NCBI GenBank assembly: GCA_905250075.1
Contig: CAJNOP010000002.1
Location: 873,867-937,866 of the forward strand
Source of the DNA: Rotaria sp. Silwood1
Taxonomy: Eukaryota > Rotifera > Eurotatoria > Philodinida > Philodinidae
DNA: 64,000 bases
Direction of reading: 5' to 3'
Shown here: piece after piece, positions 23,725 through 36,800 of the stretch
Numbering within the stretch: the stretch's first letter is position 1
Layout: the number at the start of each line of letters is the position of its first letter
Made by a program: the position numbers and the translations under genes
Notes under the pieces: generated by a model
The model's database searches: none
Seen by the model: the letters and a program-made list of their open reading frames with translations, nothing else
Told to the model about the DNA's origin: nothing

Positions 23725-24072
23725 ATGATGTCAGTTTCTATTACATATTTAGTTCTATTTGCGATCGTGATAGTGTTATCTCTTGTTAATGATGTGTGTC
23801 TTACAAACGACATCATTGACTTGTGTGTGTCCCAATTTCATTCATATAGCGGATGCTCTCATAAAGTCAGCTCTTCTGAAGATTGTAAAGTATCAACATT
23901 TTATTTATCCAATAGTGACATTTCAGTAAGATGNNNNNNNNNNNNNNNNNNNNNNNNNNNNNNNNNNNNNNNNNNNNNNNNNNNNNNNNNNNNNNNNNNN
24001 NNNNNNNNNNNNNNNNNNNNNNNNNNNNNNNNNTTATATTATAGTTTAGAAAGCATATTATTTTCAAAGTGA
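23725..24072 (+). CDS. Small secreted cysteine-containing protein 2, interrupted by a sequence gap
   Basis: Starts at the ATG pair 23725/23728 with a signal peptide (MMSVSITYLVLFAIVIVLSL). Cysteines at 34, 44 and 54 repeat the C-x9-C-x9-C spacing of gene 1, and the motif FHSYSGCSHKVSSSEDCK aligns with FEYGLCSESISSPNRCK there. The middle is lost in 100 N (23934-24033). After the gap a tail LYYSLESILFSK and a TGA at 24070-24072 match the TLYYY-containing end of gene 1. The true gap length is unknown, so frame continuity cannot be shown. A tandem duplicate of gene 1. Confidence 0.6.
   Translation: MMSVSITYLVLFAIVIVLSLVNDVCLTNDIIDLCVSQFHSYSGCSHKVSSSEDCKVSTFYLSNSDISVRXXXXXXXXXXXXXXXXXXXXXXXXXXXXXXXXXXLYYSLESILFSK
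23934..24033. other. Assembly gap (100 N)
   Basis: Exactly 100 N, the usual placeholder for a gap of unknown size, inside the second secreted-protein gene. It probably marks collapsed or heterozygous sequence between the tandem copies. Confidence 0.98.
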
Positions 24073-24729
24073 ATTGAGGTAACCTTTAAAACTGATGCTG
24101 TATTGCCGAAGAAAAGCAACTGAAATTTTTTCGTAGACTTTATGAAAAGCTGCAGTAATGTTGACTTTAGATAATATTGAAAACCTGTGTCATTACTCTT
24201 TTTTTGGTTTCAAGTTATTCAAAAAATGTTCACGTCCATTTAACTCTGAAATAGACATTAGTTTCATTGGTTTGTTAATCTCCGATGTATCAAGAAAGTT
24301 CAAGTCTACGAGTCTGGAAAAAAAACACAATCAACTCTTAAAGTTTCTTTGAAAATACAGAACTGTGATGTGGTTTTTATCCAGTCAATGAAAAACAAAT
24401 ATATACTTAGCCAGCACTATGGACCCTCCCAGAATGGCTGTCCGTTGATGCCTGTATACTATTCGTTTCGAACTCTATATGATTGTGTAGTTTTCGCAGT
24501 ATTCATGAATTTACGCGATTGTTAGTGATATTCAATAAAAAGAAACTTCAAGATGCCAAGAAAAAACACGCTAAACTGAATAAATCAATTTTAGAAATTC
24601 AGTATACTAATATTGAAAATGATTATGTTTCTAATTCATGAATAAAATCTATTGCTTTGTATTATCTTAAAGTAAGTACAATAGAACATAAATGCTCAAT
24701 TGATTGAGAAAGAATCAAGTTTTTTAGAT
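24073..24729. other. Intergenic; no gene recognised
   Basis: AT-rich spacer between the secreted-protein pair and the convergent NUDT2-like gene. No domain-bearing frame seen. Confidence 0.45.
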
Positions 24730-25694
<965 letters not shown>

Positions 25695-28600
25695 TTAATC
25701 AATTTTCACAGCAGCATAAATTTTCCTAACAAAGATGTATGATGCAATAAAGCCGATTGTACCAGTAAGGATCCAAAATGTAAAACAGATCAATAATGTA
25801 TAACCAAAATAAAGCATTAATGGAACAAATTCGGTTATATCGAGCTTAAACAGAAGAATATTTGTTAATTACGAAAAAAGAAATATCAACCTAACACGAC
25901 CCTTTGTTGTTCATACTGATCCAAATGGTTAAGCACTTTGAACTATATCTATCTAGTCTTTTTTATCGTAGCCTTATTATTCTCTATTTTCTAGGCTTTT
26001 TGGAATCATATATCACAATTCAATGTTCACATATACATTGAACTGTTCTACAGAATAAGAACAATTGGGGCATGATTGACCAATGTTATTAATTTAGTGT
26101 ACTAAGCATCCTCAACGCATTCCGAAAAGTATATGGTTCAATAAATAGTTATGAATGCATAATATAACAATGGATCTTATTCTCGTTTTCAGACAAGACC
26201 CACGTACTCAGCAAGCATTCATATGTACTTCGTTCGGACCTGAATCCTAGGCAACGGGCTCTAGCAAGGATTTCAAGTGGTCGTGTCAAGTTTTAAGATA
26301 TTTACTTTGGAAAAGAAATAAAAGATTGAATAAGCAAATACATAAAATGCTGAACCTCCAGATGCAATAAATGATCTCCACCACCAATGATAATCTTCGC
26401 CGCATAATTGAAAATAAGTTATAACAATCGAGATTTGTGAACAAGAAACTAAACAAAATAAAACATAATCACATTCAAAATTTGATCATTTTTCTATAAC
26501 GTACTAATGATAATAATAAATACAAGAAAAAGAAAACCGAATAAATAATAATATTGATTTTCCCAGATAGCCTTAAGAAAAGTACAAAGAATCTTTTTCA
26601 AATGAAAACAAATGTTTTTTTTTTCTTTCTTACCGAAAAAATAAAAAATAATTCAATAAACATAGCTCCGAATGGGAGTACACCTAATAAATAATATCAT
26701 CAGTTGTTTTCTTGTTACTATCAATCACTTACCAGCAATTAAAGTACTAAATAGAAAAGAAAAGATAATTAATCAAAAACTTAGATGAAATTCATTCTTT
26801 TATTTACCTTAAAACAGGATGCATAAACCATTGTTGTTCTGGTACTTGCCGTGGAATTTGATTCGTTCGAACTGGATGATCATATGGCTAAAATAAATTT
26901 CGATTTAATCATCAATTTCATTTTTATTTGTTTTTTTTTCACTTACATGCTTACGATAACCAAAATAAAAGCCAAGACAAACAAGTGGAAATGAAATTCC
27001 TAACCACATAGTTAATATAGCAAGCATTGTTGAAAATGGAACAGCACCCGATGAACGTTTTCCCCAAATAAAAAAGTTTAAAATAAGACAAACACCACAA
27101 ACCACGGATGGATACAGTGTTGCAGTCTAACAAAAAACAGATGAAATATATTCGTTTAATAAAACAAATAGGATATTTCATACTAATCCTGCTGTTTGTT
27201 TCCAATTTGAACCTTTTATTGTTTTATATATTCGACCAGAATAAAAGCCAGCAATTAGACTAATTAAATTATGAGATAAATAAAATTTATCAAATCAATT
27301 CATATGTTCTTACCCCATAAATACATAAAGAAAACAAGCAGCACTAATTAAGGCACCACGTGATGATGGTGAAAGCATTCCAAGTGCAGCAAATACTAAA
27401 ATAATACAAAGTAATGAATTTGAAACAATCAATTCTTATGAAAATAAAAAAATACAAACCAATAACAATAAATGACATGAGAAAAAGTTGAACACCTGAA
27501 CCAATTAAAGCTGCAAGAACATTCTTACGATGTGGTGGTCGAAATACATCACCATGTACTCTATGAATAATAACAAAATATTCAGTTACAAAAAAAAAGA
27601 ACACATTCATAGTAAACTGACAGTTTCCATCCAGTTTCTTCAGTAACATCGTCCTGAATAAAAGAATCTTTTGATTGATATTGTAGTTTTAATATAAAAA
27701 AAAAACCTAACTGTTTCTTCTTGATTGTATCGTGCAATATCTCGACGAAGTGTTTTAACAATAATCATTGAAAGTATACCAGCAAGAAAAAAGACAACAA
27801 TAACAGAATTTATTATTGAAAACCAATGAATTTGAACATCGGTCATTGCCAAATACGTATCCCAACTAAGGATGAATAAATTCATAGAAAATAATTCATA
27901 TAGATATTGTAATAACAAGAGAACATCCTCGAGTGTAAGTCGCTATTTTCATTCAGATTTATACCAGTTTGTAGAGCTCGATGAGTTGATGTACTGTAGA
28001 AAGGTCAAAACAAAAAATCTCGAAAACTTCAACTAACAAGACATTCTTTATTTTTGATATTAAAAGTGTAAGTTTTAGTTTTCTCGCCACCTATATACAC
28101 ACCACAACAAATGAATTGATCACAATAATATAATGCGTTCTTTCTCATAAGTTGTCTTTGTGAAGTTAGATTCATTTCAATTTCAAAAAATGACTGCAAG
28201 CTGTTATTTTGAAAATTTTAATTTTAATGTTGAATGAGGTTCTAAATACATCTATATTTCATACAGACATGGGAAATAACAACTAAATAGAATGCAAATT
28301 ATTAAACTAATTGAATTCCGTACATTCACATTGAAATATTGAAAGAATAGAGATTGTAAGAACTTCTATTTACATTCATTACGTATATGGCTATATTAAA
28401 TTCAGACACAGCCAGCGTTGAAGTTATTCAAAGCTGTGAACTAAACTAATATAATAATTAAAATTTTCAAAAAAAATAGCTTACAGTTATTTTTTGAAGC
28501 TGAGATCGACTTAACTTCTCAGAGATAGTACATGATGAAGAATGCATTATATAATCGTGATCAGCTCATCAATCTCTACAAACTGACATAAAGTTGATTA

Positions 28601-30341
28601 AAAATGAAGATTCACACTTGGAAGTCGGCCCTCGTAACACAAAAAAAACAACATCTAGGATTAAAGAAGATCAAACTATAAATCTATCTATTTAGAGTCA
28701 GGCTGCATTAACACATTTATATTCATAATATATCTAGCTTAATTGTAGATTAATGAGTGTTTTTTCCGTTCAATGAAGAAAATCTTCTGAGATATCTTTT
28801 TTCGTCTAAATAATTTGAATTCCAAAGATTTTTCAATTACAATAAAAAATTTTGTTGTTTTTGTCTTTTCGCTATTAATCCTAATTCTACTGTAATAATT
28901 AATGCCATTTTTTACTTACAAACTAAATTCACATCGTAAGGTCATCATATTCTTCATAGGCACAAAAGTGAGTTGACAGATAAAGTGTAATTAGTTTTAG
29001 TACATATGAGACGGGTGATTGACAGTAGACAAAGTTTAAAAGAACATTGCAGGTATATTCACATTATTGAGGTTGTAATATCAAGAGAGATCGCAAAAAG
29101 AGTGTTTACTGTTCTGAATAAAGAAGTAGCGAGCGAATAAAACTTATATTGAAAGACGAAGAAACTCGACAATAAAATCATCTAATAGTTCATTCTGTAT
29201 TTCGTTTGTTTTTAATAACTATATACATACCGACTTGCCCAACGTGTTTCACTGGGTGCCCATTCAACTTCATAAGTCATTATTATTTTATTTTTTTCTA
29301 CAAAAGAAAAATTCTTTCTTTTGCTCAAATTTATTGTCTATTTTCATAATATTCTAACCTTTAGGATTCAGTTTTTGCATATCTTGACCAGCTTGAATTG
29401 TACATGTATCATCATCTTCAACTTTAATACGTTTTGAATCAATACTTTTTGGTTCAACTTCAAAACCAACAACACGATATAAATCTCTTTAGATACAAAA
29501 GAAAAATATTAAATTTAAAAAATTGTCAAACTTCATATTCATACTCAGATTCTTTATGATAATGTAATCTCATAATTAAATGATTATTTAAATACATTGT
29601 TTCAGGTTCTTTTGTATAAATTCCTAAACGATAACCATGTTCATAAAATATTTCATGTGTATCAACATTTTGAAATTTCGTTGCACATGGAAGATTATCA
29701 ATAAGACTTAAAAGAATAAAAACAACAACAACAACAATCAAACAAAATAAAATCCTGCCCTTTTTATCTTACAGATGAACATAATAGTTATTTCGAATAC
29801 GTTTTCCAAGTGTTTTACTTTGTTCTGGTGTTAAATTGACATCTTTACAAAGTGTTTGACACTGAACATTTGTATCCATACCAACCTAGTTTATATTTAA
29901 AAAAATAAATTTATTTTTTAGAAACAATTTTCCTTTGTTCTTTGTTTTACTTTGAATTTTGTATTAACAATACGATCACCACGAAGAATTTCGCCTAAAC
30001 AAATTGTTTTTTTTTTTTTTTTGGTAAAAAGTTTTTTTTTTATATCGTTTTTACCAAGGTTTTCTGATTTATATATTGTACCGTTTGACGGTTTACAATG
30101 AATAGCTATATCGTAATAATCATACGGTAACTGAGTTTTTGTGCTAGTCATTTTAACAGCCTGAAGATAGATTTAGATTAATTATTTTAATTTTTTCTCG
30201 TTAGCAATAAATTACTTTAACTTCAACATTTTCACCTTTTGTAAAATCAAGTGGAGCAACACCGGGAATGTAAAATGGAACAATCGGTTGAATAAACAAC
30301 GTAATAGTTAAAAAACTGATAAATAATGTTGTTACGATCAT
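25695..30341 (-). CDS. TM9SF4: Transmembrane 9 superfamily member 4 (nonaspanin), complete
   Basis: Nineteen exons, all in phase, give 624 residues (human 642). From the 5' end: 30341-30216, 30160-30055, 29994-29951, 29885-29773, 29706-29545, 29486-29359, 29297-29231, 27865-27712, 27653-27622, 27560-27460, 27395-27314, 27259-27184, 27126-26947, 26887-26808, 26746-26733, 26683-26634, 26571-26505, 26448-26306, 25844-25695. Signal peptide [16 protein letters not shown], then [11 protein letters not shown], a large luminal domain ([31 protein letters not shown]-type motif) and nine membrane spans starting at [18 protein letters not shown]. Signatures include [42 protein letters not shown] and the C-terminal export/retention end [10 protein letters not shown], which distinguishes TM9SF4 from TM9SF2. 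Acts in Golgi/endosomal membrane-protein sorting. An in-frame TAG directly precedes the ATG. Exon 15 is only 14 nt. Introns are mostly 50-110 bp, with 1365 bp after exon 7 and 461 bp before the last exon. Confidence 0.95.
27866..29230 (-). other. Large intron of TM9SF4, nothing recognised inside
   Basis: 1365 bp between exons 7 and 8, in a gene whose other introns are nearly all under 120 bp. No coding frame, RNA gene or clear repeat was identified. Confidence 0.5.
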
Positions 30342-30844
30342 CTATGAAAAACCGAATAATTTTAGTGTTTTATACACACGTGAATGAATGAAATACGAAG
30401 AATATCATACAAGTAAAATAAAAACGAAGGTTAAAATGAAAAAAAAAGCAGAACGAAAAGAATGTTTTTACGTGGCAAAAGCTTTCATATAGAAGCAGTA
30501 CTGAAAGTGAGACATTCAACCAAGAAAAAAGCAGACAAGAATACTAAGGAACATCAAATATAAATAATAAATAAATGCTATAAAGACAAGTACAATTGTT
30601 CTAAATAATTACAATTTTTTTTTTATTTATTTTGTTGTGAGAAATCAAATTCTTATGTTTTTTCTATTCAATTAATTTCAAAGAAACATGTGTTAAGACA
30701 AGAACATATTTTTCATCTTAGTTTTGTAAATATTTGAATAATAATCAATGTAGAGGTCGTTGTCAAGTAATGATGAATTTGATGGCAATATTTATGTTTT
30801 TCTGAGTTGTATTAATCAAGGACACCTTTTCGTTTAAACAAATT
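30342..30844. promoter_or_regulatory. Shared divergent promoter region of TM9SF4 and the NACHT/WD gene
   Basis: The two start codons are 503 bp apart on opposite strands. The interval is AT-rich with no clear TATA pair that I would call. Both promoters must lie here unless 5' non-coding exons exist further away. Confidence 0.5.
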
Positions 30845-33800
30845 ATGGCAGCGAAAGCCAAAACACTGGTTAAATTAAAACCAATCACTGGCCGAAATGA
30901 AGAGAAAAAAGCTATTAATTCAACAAAAAAAATTCCTCCTGTTCAATTAAATGATCAACCACAATTAAAACCAATTACAATAAATATATCAGAATTTAAT
31001 CGATTAGTTATTGGAGATTTTACACAAGACTTTTCTAAACAAGCATCACGTCTTTTTAGAATTTTTATTAGTTCAACTTTTTCTGATTTTAAAATCGAAA
31101 GAAATGAACTTTATCGACGAGTATTTCCACCCATTAAACAAAGATGTGCACAACTTGGTTATGAATTTCAAGTTGTTGACATGAGGTACGATGATTCTTA
31201 GATAGTTGCTTTTCTTTAACCATATGTAAATCTTTCATTATAGATGGGGTGTTTCCGATACAGCTGATAGCGATCATACAGCTGATATAATGTGTATGGA
31301 TGAAATTCATCGATGTATTGATCTATCAGTTGGTATTAATTTTATTTATTTAATTGGTAATCGTTATGGTTACATGTATTGTCCAGTTGAAATTGATGAA
31401 GATGAATTTGAAACGATTCTTGAAGTTGCACGTGAAGAAAATATAGATAATATTGATCTTATACAAAAATGGTTTCAACTTGATAAAAATTCTTATCCAT
31501 CGAAGTATGTTTATGTTGTAAGTTTATTTTCGATGATGTTGTTTGTTGGGGAAAAAAAAGTAAAACTCAATAAAATATGTTGTTGTTTTCTTTGTTTTAA
31601 TAGCCAATTACAACTTATTTTAAACATTTTGAAGAACAATCAATTGAACAACAAGAAGAAAAAAAACAATGGCAAATTGAAGAAAAATCTTTATTAAAAG
31701 CATTACGAGAATCTGTTGATAAAGCATTTCAAAAGAAAAAATTATCTTATCAACAAACTATGAATTATTTTCAATCAAGTCATATTCTTTTCATAATTAA
31801 TATTATTGCTATATTTTACATGCCATTTGTTTTGATTTTGTAGTTACTGAGAGAGAAATACGTCGAGGAACAATGGAAAAAAATCGTTCCAATGTTATTG
31901 GTATTGTTCGTGACTTTTCAAATCCAATTATTGAAACAGCCATAGATGCAAAATTTTTTGGTTGTCAATAAAAATATACCTTTTGTTAGAAAGAAAACTT
32001 TGTTTTTTTTTTTATAGATTCAACAAAAACTGAACGTATAACTAATTCAATAGATCAATTAAAAACATATTGTGCTAAAGTAACACCAGCAAAACAATTT
32101 AAAAAATTTCTTGTACCATGGGTAAATAGGAAAAAATATGCAATTTATTAAATTTTGTTTGAAAATGGTAATTTTTCAGAAATCTGGCGGTTTAAATATA
32201 ACAAATGAACCATCTCATCGACAATATATCGATGAGTTCTGTACATTTTTAACATCAACTATCATGGAATTAATTGAAAATACTTGTCGTACAATGTCAA
32301 ATAAAACTCTTTCACCATTTCATGAAGAGCTTCTTCATCATGCTATATTTTCTCGAGAAAAAACGAAATTTTTTTTCGGTAGAGAAGAACTTTTAGCTAA
32401 TGTTCATTCACGTATTGAATTAAATCGTCGAAATATCTCAACACCAATTGCTTTTGTTGCTGAATCAGGTAGTGGAAAAACATCATTTATGGCACGATTA
32501 GCACAAGAGTTACGTGTATGGTATCCAACAAGTGTTATATTCATACGATTTTTGGGTACATCAGCACCATCAACAAATATTGAATCAGTTATACGTTCAT
32601 TATGTACACAATTGAAAATTTTATATGGAAATGATGATGATAATGATGATGATGATGATGATGATGATAGTTCTTTAACATTTTCATCACTTGTTCGAAT
32701 ATTTCATGAACGATTAAAAGCAATATCAAAAAGACGTTTAAAAAATCTTATAAAAAGATCTCGACCAAAACCATTATTTATTTTATTAGATGCTATTGAT
32801 CAACTTGAAGATACATCTAAATATTCATTTCAATTTGATTCATGGCTGTTACGTTATTTACCACGTGATGTTCATATATTTTTATCATTTATACCAACAA
32901 TTGAACGTTTTAATTTAAAAGATTTATTTTTACAATTCATACGAAATGACGATTCAACATTATTTACGATACCTCGTCTCCGGCCAAATGACTGTGAAGA
33001 TATAATTCGAAATTCTTTACAATCATATAATCGACAATTAACATCTGAACAATACATATACTTATTAGCAACTGTAGAACAAAATCCCAAACCTTTATAT
33101 TTAAAATTATTGATTGATATTGCACGACGATGGACATGTTATCAAAAACAATCATTACAAATAACACTTTCATTACCTGAGACAATTGAAGATGCTGTTG
33201 AACAATTATTTGCACGTTTAGAAAATCGTCATGGTAAAGAATTTGTTCAATATTCACTTGCTTATTTAGTTTATGGTTTAAATGGTATATCAGAAAATGA
33301 ATTAGAAGATTGTTTATCAATAAATGATATTGTTTTAAATGAAATTTATTCTCATCATGATCCACCAATACCAAATGCAATACATGTACCATCACTACTT
33401 TGTCAATCATTTCTTTATTCAATAAAAGAATATATAAGTCATAAACATATACATAATAAACATATTCTATCATTTTATCATAGAAAATTTTCTGAATCAA
33501 CAAGAAAACGTTATAAACATTTACGTGAACAATGTCATGAACATCTTATTGAAATTTATTGTAATGATCAAACATCATATAAACGTACAATAATATTAAA
33601 GAAACGAAATAATAAAATATTAAATGATGCTGATCGTTTAATTAATACACAAATAACAAATATACTTAATAAAAGAAAATTGATATCATTACCATATCAT
33701 TGTTTAGAATTTGGTTTTGAAAAAGATCATTTATTACGATCAATATGTTTATTCAATTTAAATTTTCTTTCATGTCAATTAAAAAGTCTTGGTCATACAA

Positions 33801-36800
33801 TATTTCTTGATACAATAAGATATTGTTTACGTTTAAGACCCAATTGGTTTGATTTGAAACGTCTTTATCGTGCTATATGGTCGATTGATGATGAATTTAT
33901 TAAAGATTCTGATGTTTCATTAATACTTGCAGAACAAATACTTGGTTTTATTGATGATGATCAAACAAGTCAATTATATGATGATAGTAATCAATTAAAT
34001 ACAAATAATGATCTTGAAAAACTTATTCATGATTGTCGAAAATATTGTATCGAACATCAAAATTCATTTTGTTCATTATATGCTGGTTTTCCACAAGAAA
34101 CTGGTGCATTAGCATGGAGTTATTCACCCGTAACACATATTTTATATACTAATGAATTTTATACACTTGTTCTTCTTGATGGAACACAAGATGAAGATGA
34201 AACACATTTTATTCAAACATCTACAGTTGCTGTGATTAATTTACAAACAGGAAAAGTAAAACAAATAAAGAAATTTTTCTAAATCAAAGAAGAAACTTTT
34301 TGTTGTTTTTAGGTCGATAAAATATATTTAGACGAAAATTTTAATAAAATTTGGGATGGTTATATAACGAAAAATGGAAATAAAATATATTTATTTGGAA
34401 CTCATACAGTACAAACATTTAATAGTCGAACAGGTGATATGCTAAATGAAAAAACATTATCATGGGACAATAAGTCATTTTGTAATAAAGCTTATTGTAT
34501 GACAAGTAATGAAGAGTAAGTTAGTTTGAAGAAAGAAACAAATTTGTTATTATTGTTGTTTGAGAAAAGAATGTATCGAATAAGAGAAGTCTAATTACGC
34601 AGCAAACATAATTTCATTAACCAACATTCATTAAGTTTTCATTTAGAAATTTATGCTTTAAATTATACATGGTTTTATTTATTGTCAAATTCATTTGAAT
34701 TCTTATGTAAGATCAAATTATCAATCTACCGACATTCATAAAAAGAAAACATCGAATGACAGTCAATACTGATTGTCTACAAACAAATACTAATACCTAT
34801 CTGGAACAATGCAAAAACAAAAATCTTCTCTGAAATAAGAATCAAGAAAAGAAAACGAAAACATCAGACTAAATGAGTCTCGATGTTTTTTTTTTAAATT
34901 TCATAAAACTTTAAATTTCCCATTGTATCTAATATAATCTCTTTCAATTATCAGTTTCAATGTTCTCAAGTTTTCATTGTTTCAAAACAAGTACTATCAT
35001 AAGATGTTTGTATATATATCTATATGCTATTTCACACGACTCCTTTAGTATAAAATCTGTTGAAATTTGGTTTCCATAATATTTAAACTTATTTAGAATT
35101 GCATACACATTATCCACTACTGATTAGAATCTTAGAAACCAAAACTTTCTTTAAGTTTTATTTCCTAAATAAGCATAAATTTACTTCTTTTATTTAGTTG
35201 TTAAAGAACTTGAATATTGAGTTTGTAAATTGAACTAACATTAATCGTATACAAAAGAAAACATGATTTTATTATTGTTGCAGTAGTATTATGTACTTAA
35301 TGCACTTATTTTACAGGCAGTTAGTGGTGGCCAATGAATGGCGTGTTCTAGCATTGGACGAAGTTGATGAGAAAGCAATTTATCGAGTATGTGTTCAAGC
35401 ATTTTTAGTATTCATATATGTCAAATACTCTATGCATTTATTGATTAAATAAAAGAAATAGATGAATGAAACTGAAATGAGGCCCGTTTCACTTTTTTTC
35501 CAAGAGTATTCATCTCTATTAATGAATTTTGATTGTCATAATGGTGTAGTATGAGCTTTTCCTTTTACGGAAATTAAATGCAAAAGATAATAATATCGTT
35601 CGTCAACAAACATTTGTCGAGAACTTTTTCGTCGAAGTTATTTTGTTGACTGATATTTTGCGACGAAATCTTCGTGGAAAAGTATTAATGTTCTAAAACT
35701 TCAGTCTACTTTTTCTTTATTTGCGCATTAATAAAAGTGCACCAAATCTACAACACAATACATTGAAAATTCAGGACCAAGGACTTTGAAATTTGATTTA
35801 GGTTTTGAATTCACCTTCCCTGAAGTTTAGATTCGACTTTGTTCTCCAATAATCCAAATCCTTCAGGTTTGGTAAGATAAATTGTCAAAAAGAAAATTCT
35901 ACTTTACTAGAGAAGCGGCTAATACAGGAAAATGCATTTTGGAGTTTGCAGTGAAGTTTTTAGTATTTGGATTTGGTCTTGAATCCCAAAATCATATTCT
36001 GACTTCATCGCACACTCGGTTAAGTTAATATTTCTTTCTAACACTTTATCTTACCAAACCTGTAAGGTTTGAGCCATTGGGGAATGAAGACAACAGTAAG
36101 CTGTCCAACTAAGCCGAATAGCACCAAACCCCAAGGTTTTGAATGCGTTGCCTTCCTACTCAACAAGATAAAAGAAAAAATAGCACACATAAGTAGTAAA
36201 CTAATAAGAATATACATAGTGAGACAAAAAAGACAAAGGGCAGCACAGAGAAGAATCGAGTTTTTTCTGTTTTTGATTCTATTCATTTCTTCTATGCAAC
36301 CAAAACCAAGACAGCCAAGATGTAGATTTGGACGTACCGTTCATCCACATCTAGGCTAAATGGTGTCGAATTTGAATTAATGAAAGTTTCATTGATTTGA
36401 TTGTCATTATGTTTCGAAAGGAAATACTTCTTCAATAACTAGTCAAAAATAAGATGGTGGGCGCCGCTTTATTATCAAAATATAGAAAATCATAATGTAG
36501 ATGAAAAATACATCGTTGACTGATTCAGTTGTCGACTAAACCTGTCGACAAAAAGAACTTACAACAATAAGCCGTCAACGAAATAAATTCGACAAATTGT
36601 CTTGTCGATGAATGATATGCAATTCGTGCAAACCAAGTTATTTACAGACACATTTATAAGGTTACTATAAACATTAATCTTCAAGTACATGTTTGTTCGA
36701 AAGTCAAAAAACCTGATCTTAAAAAGAATTTCAAGATGAAAAGAAGAATTCAAACAGTTTTAAGTAGTGTATTAGTTGCATAGAACACAATTGAACCGAA

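Noticed and set aside
29526..29544. Extension of TM9SF4 exon 5 to the in-frame end at 29532
   Set aside because: The donor at 29544 (gtatga) keeps phase with the next exon and restores [13 protein letters not shown] as in the family; the longer exon does not.
32872..33503. Long minus-strand frames opposite the NACHT exon
   Set aside because: Antisense shadows of the well-supported NACHT/WD exon 32180-34255.
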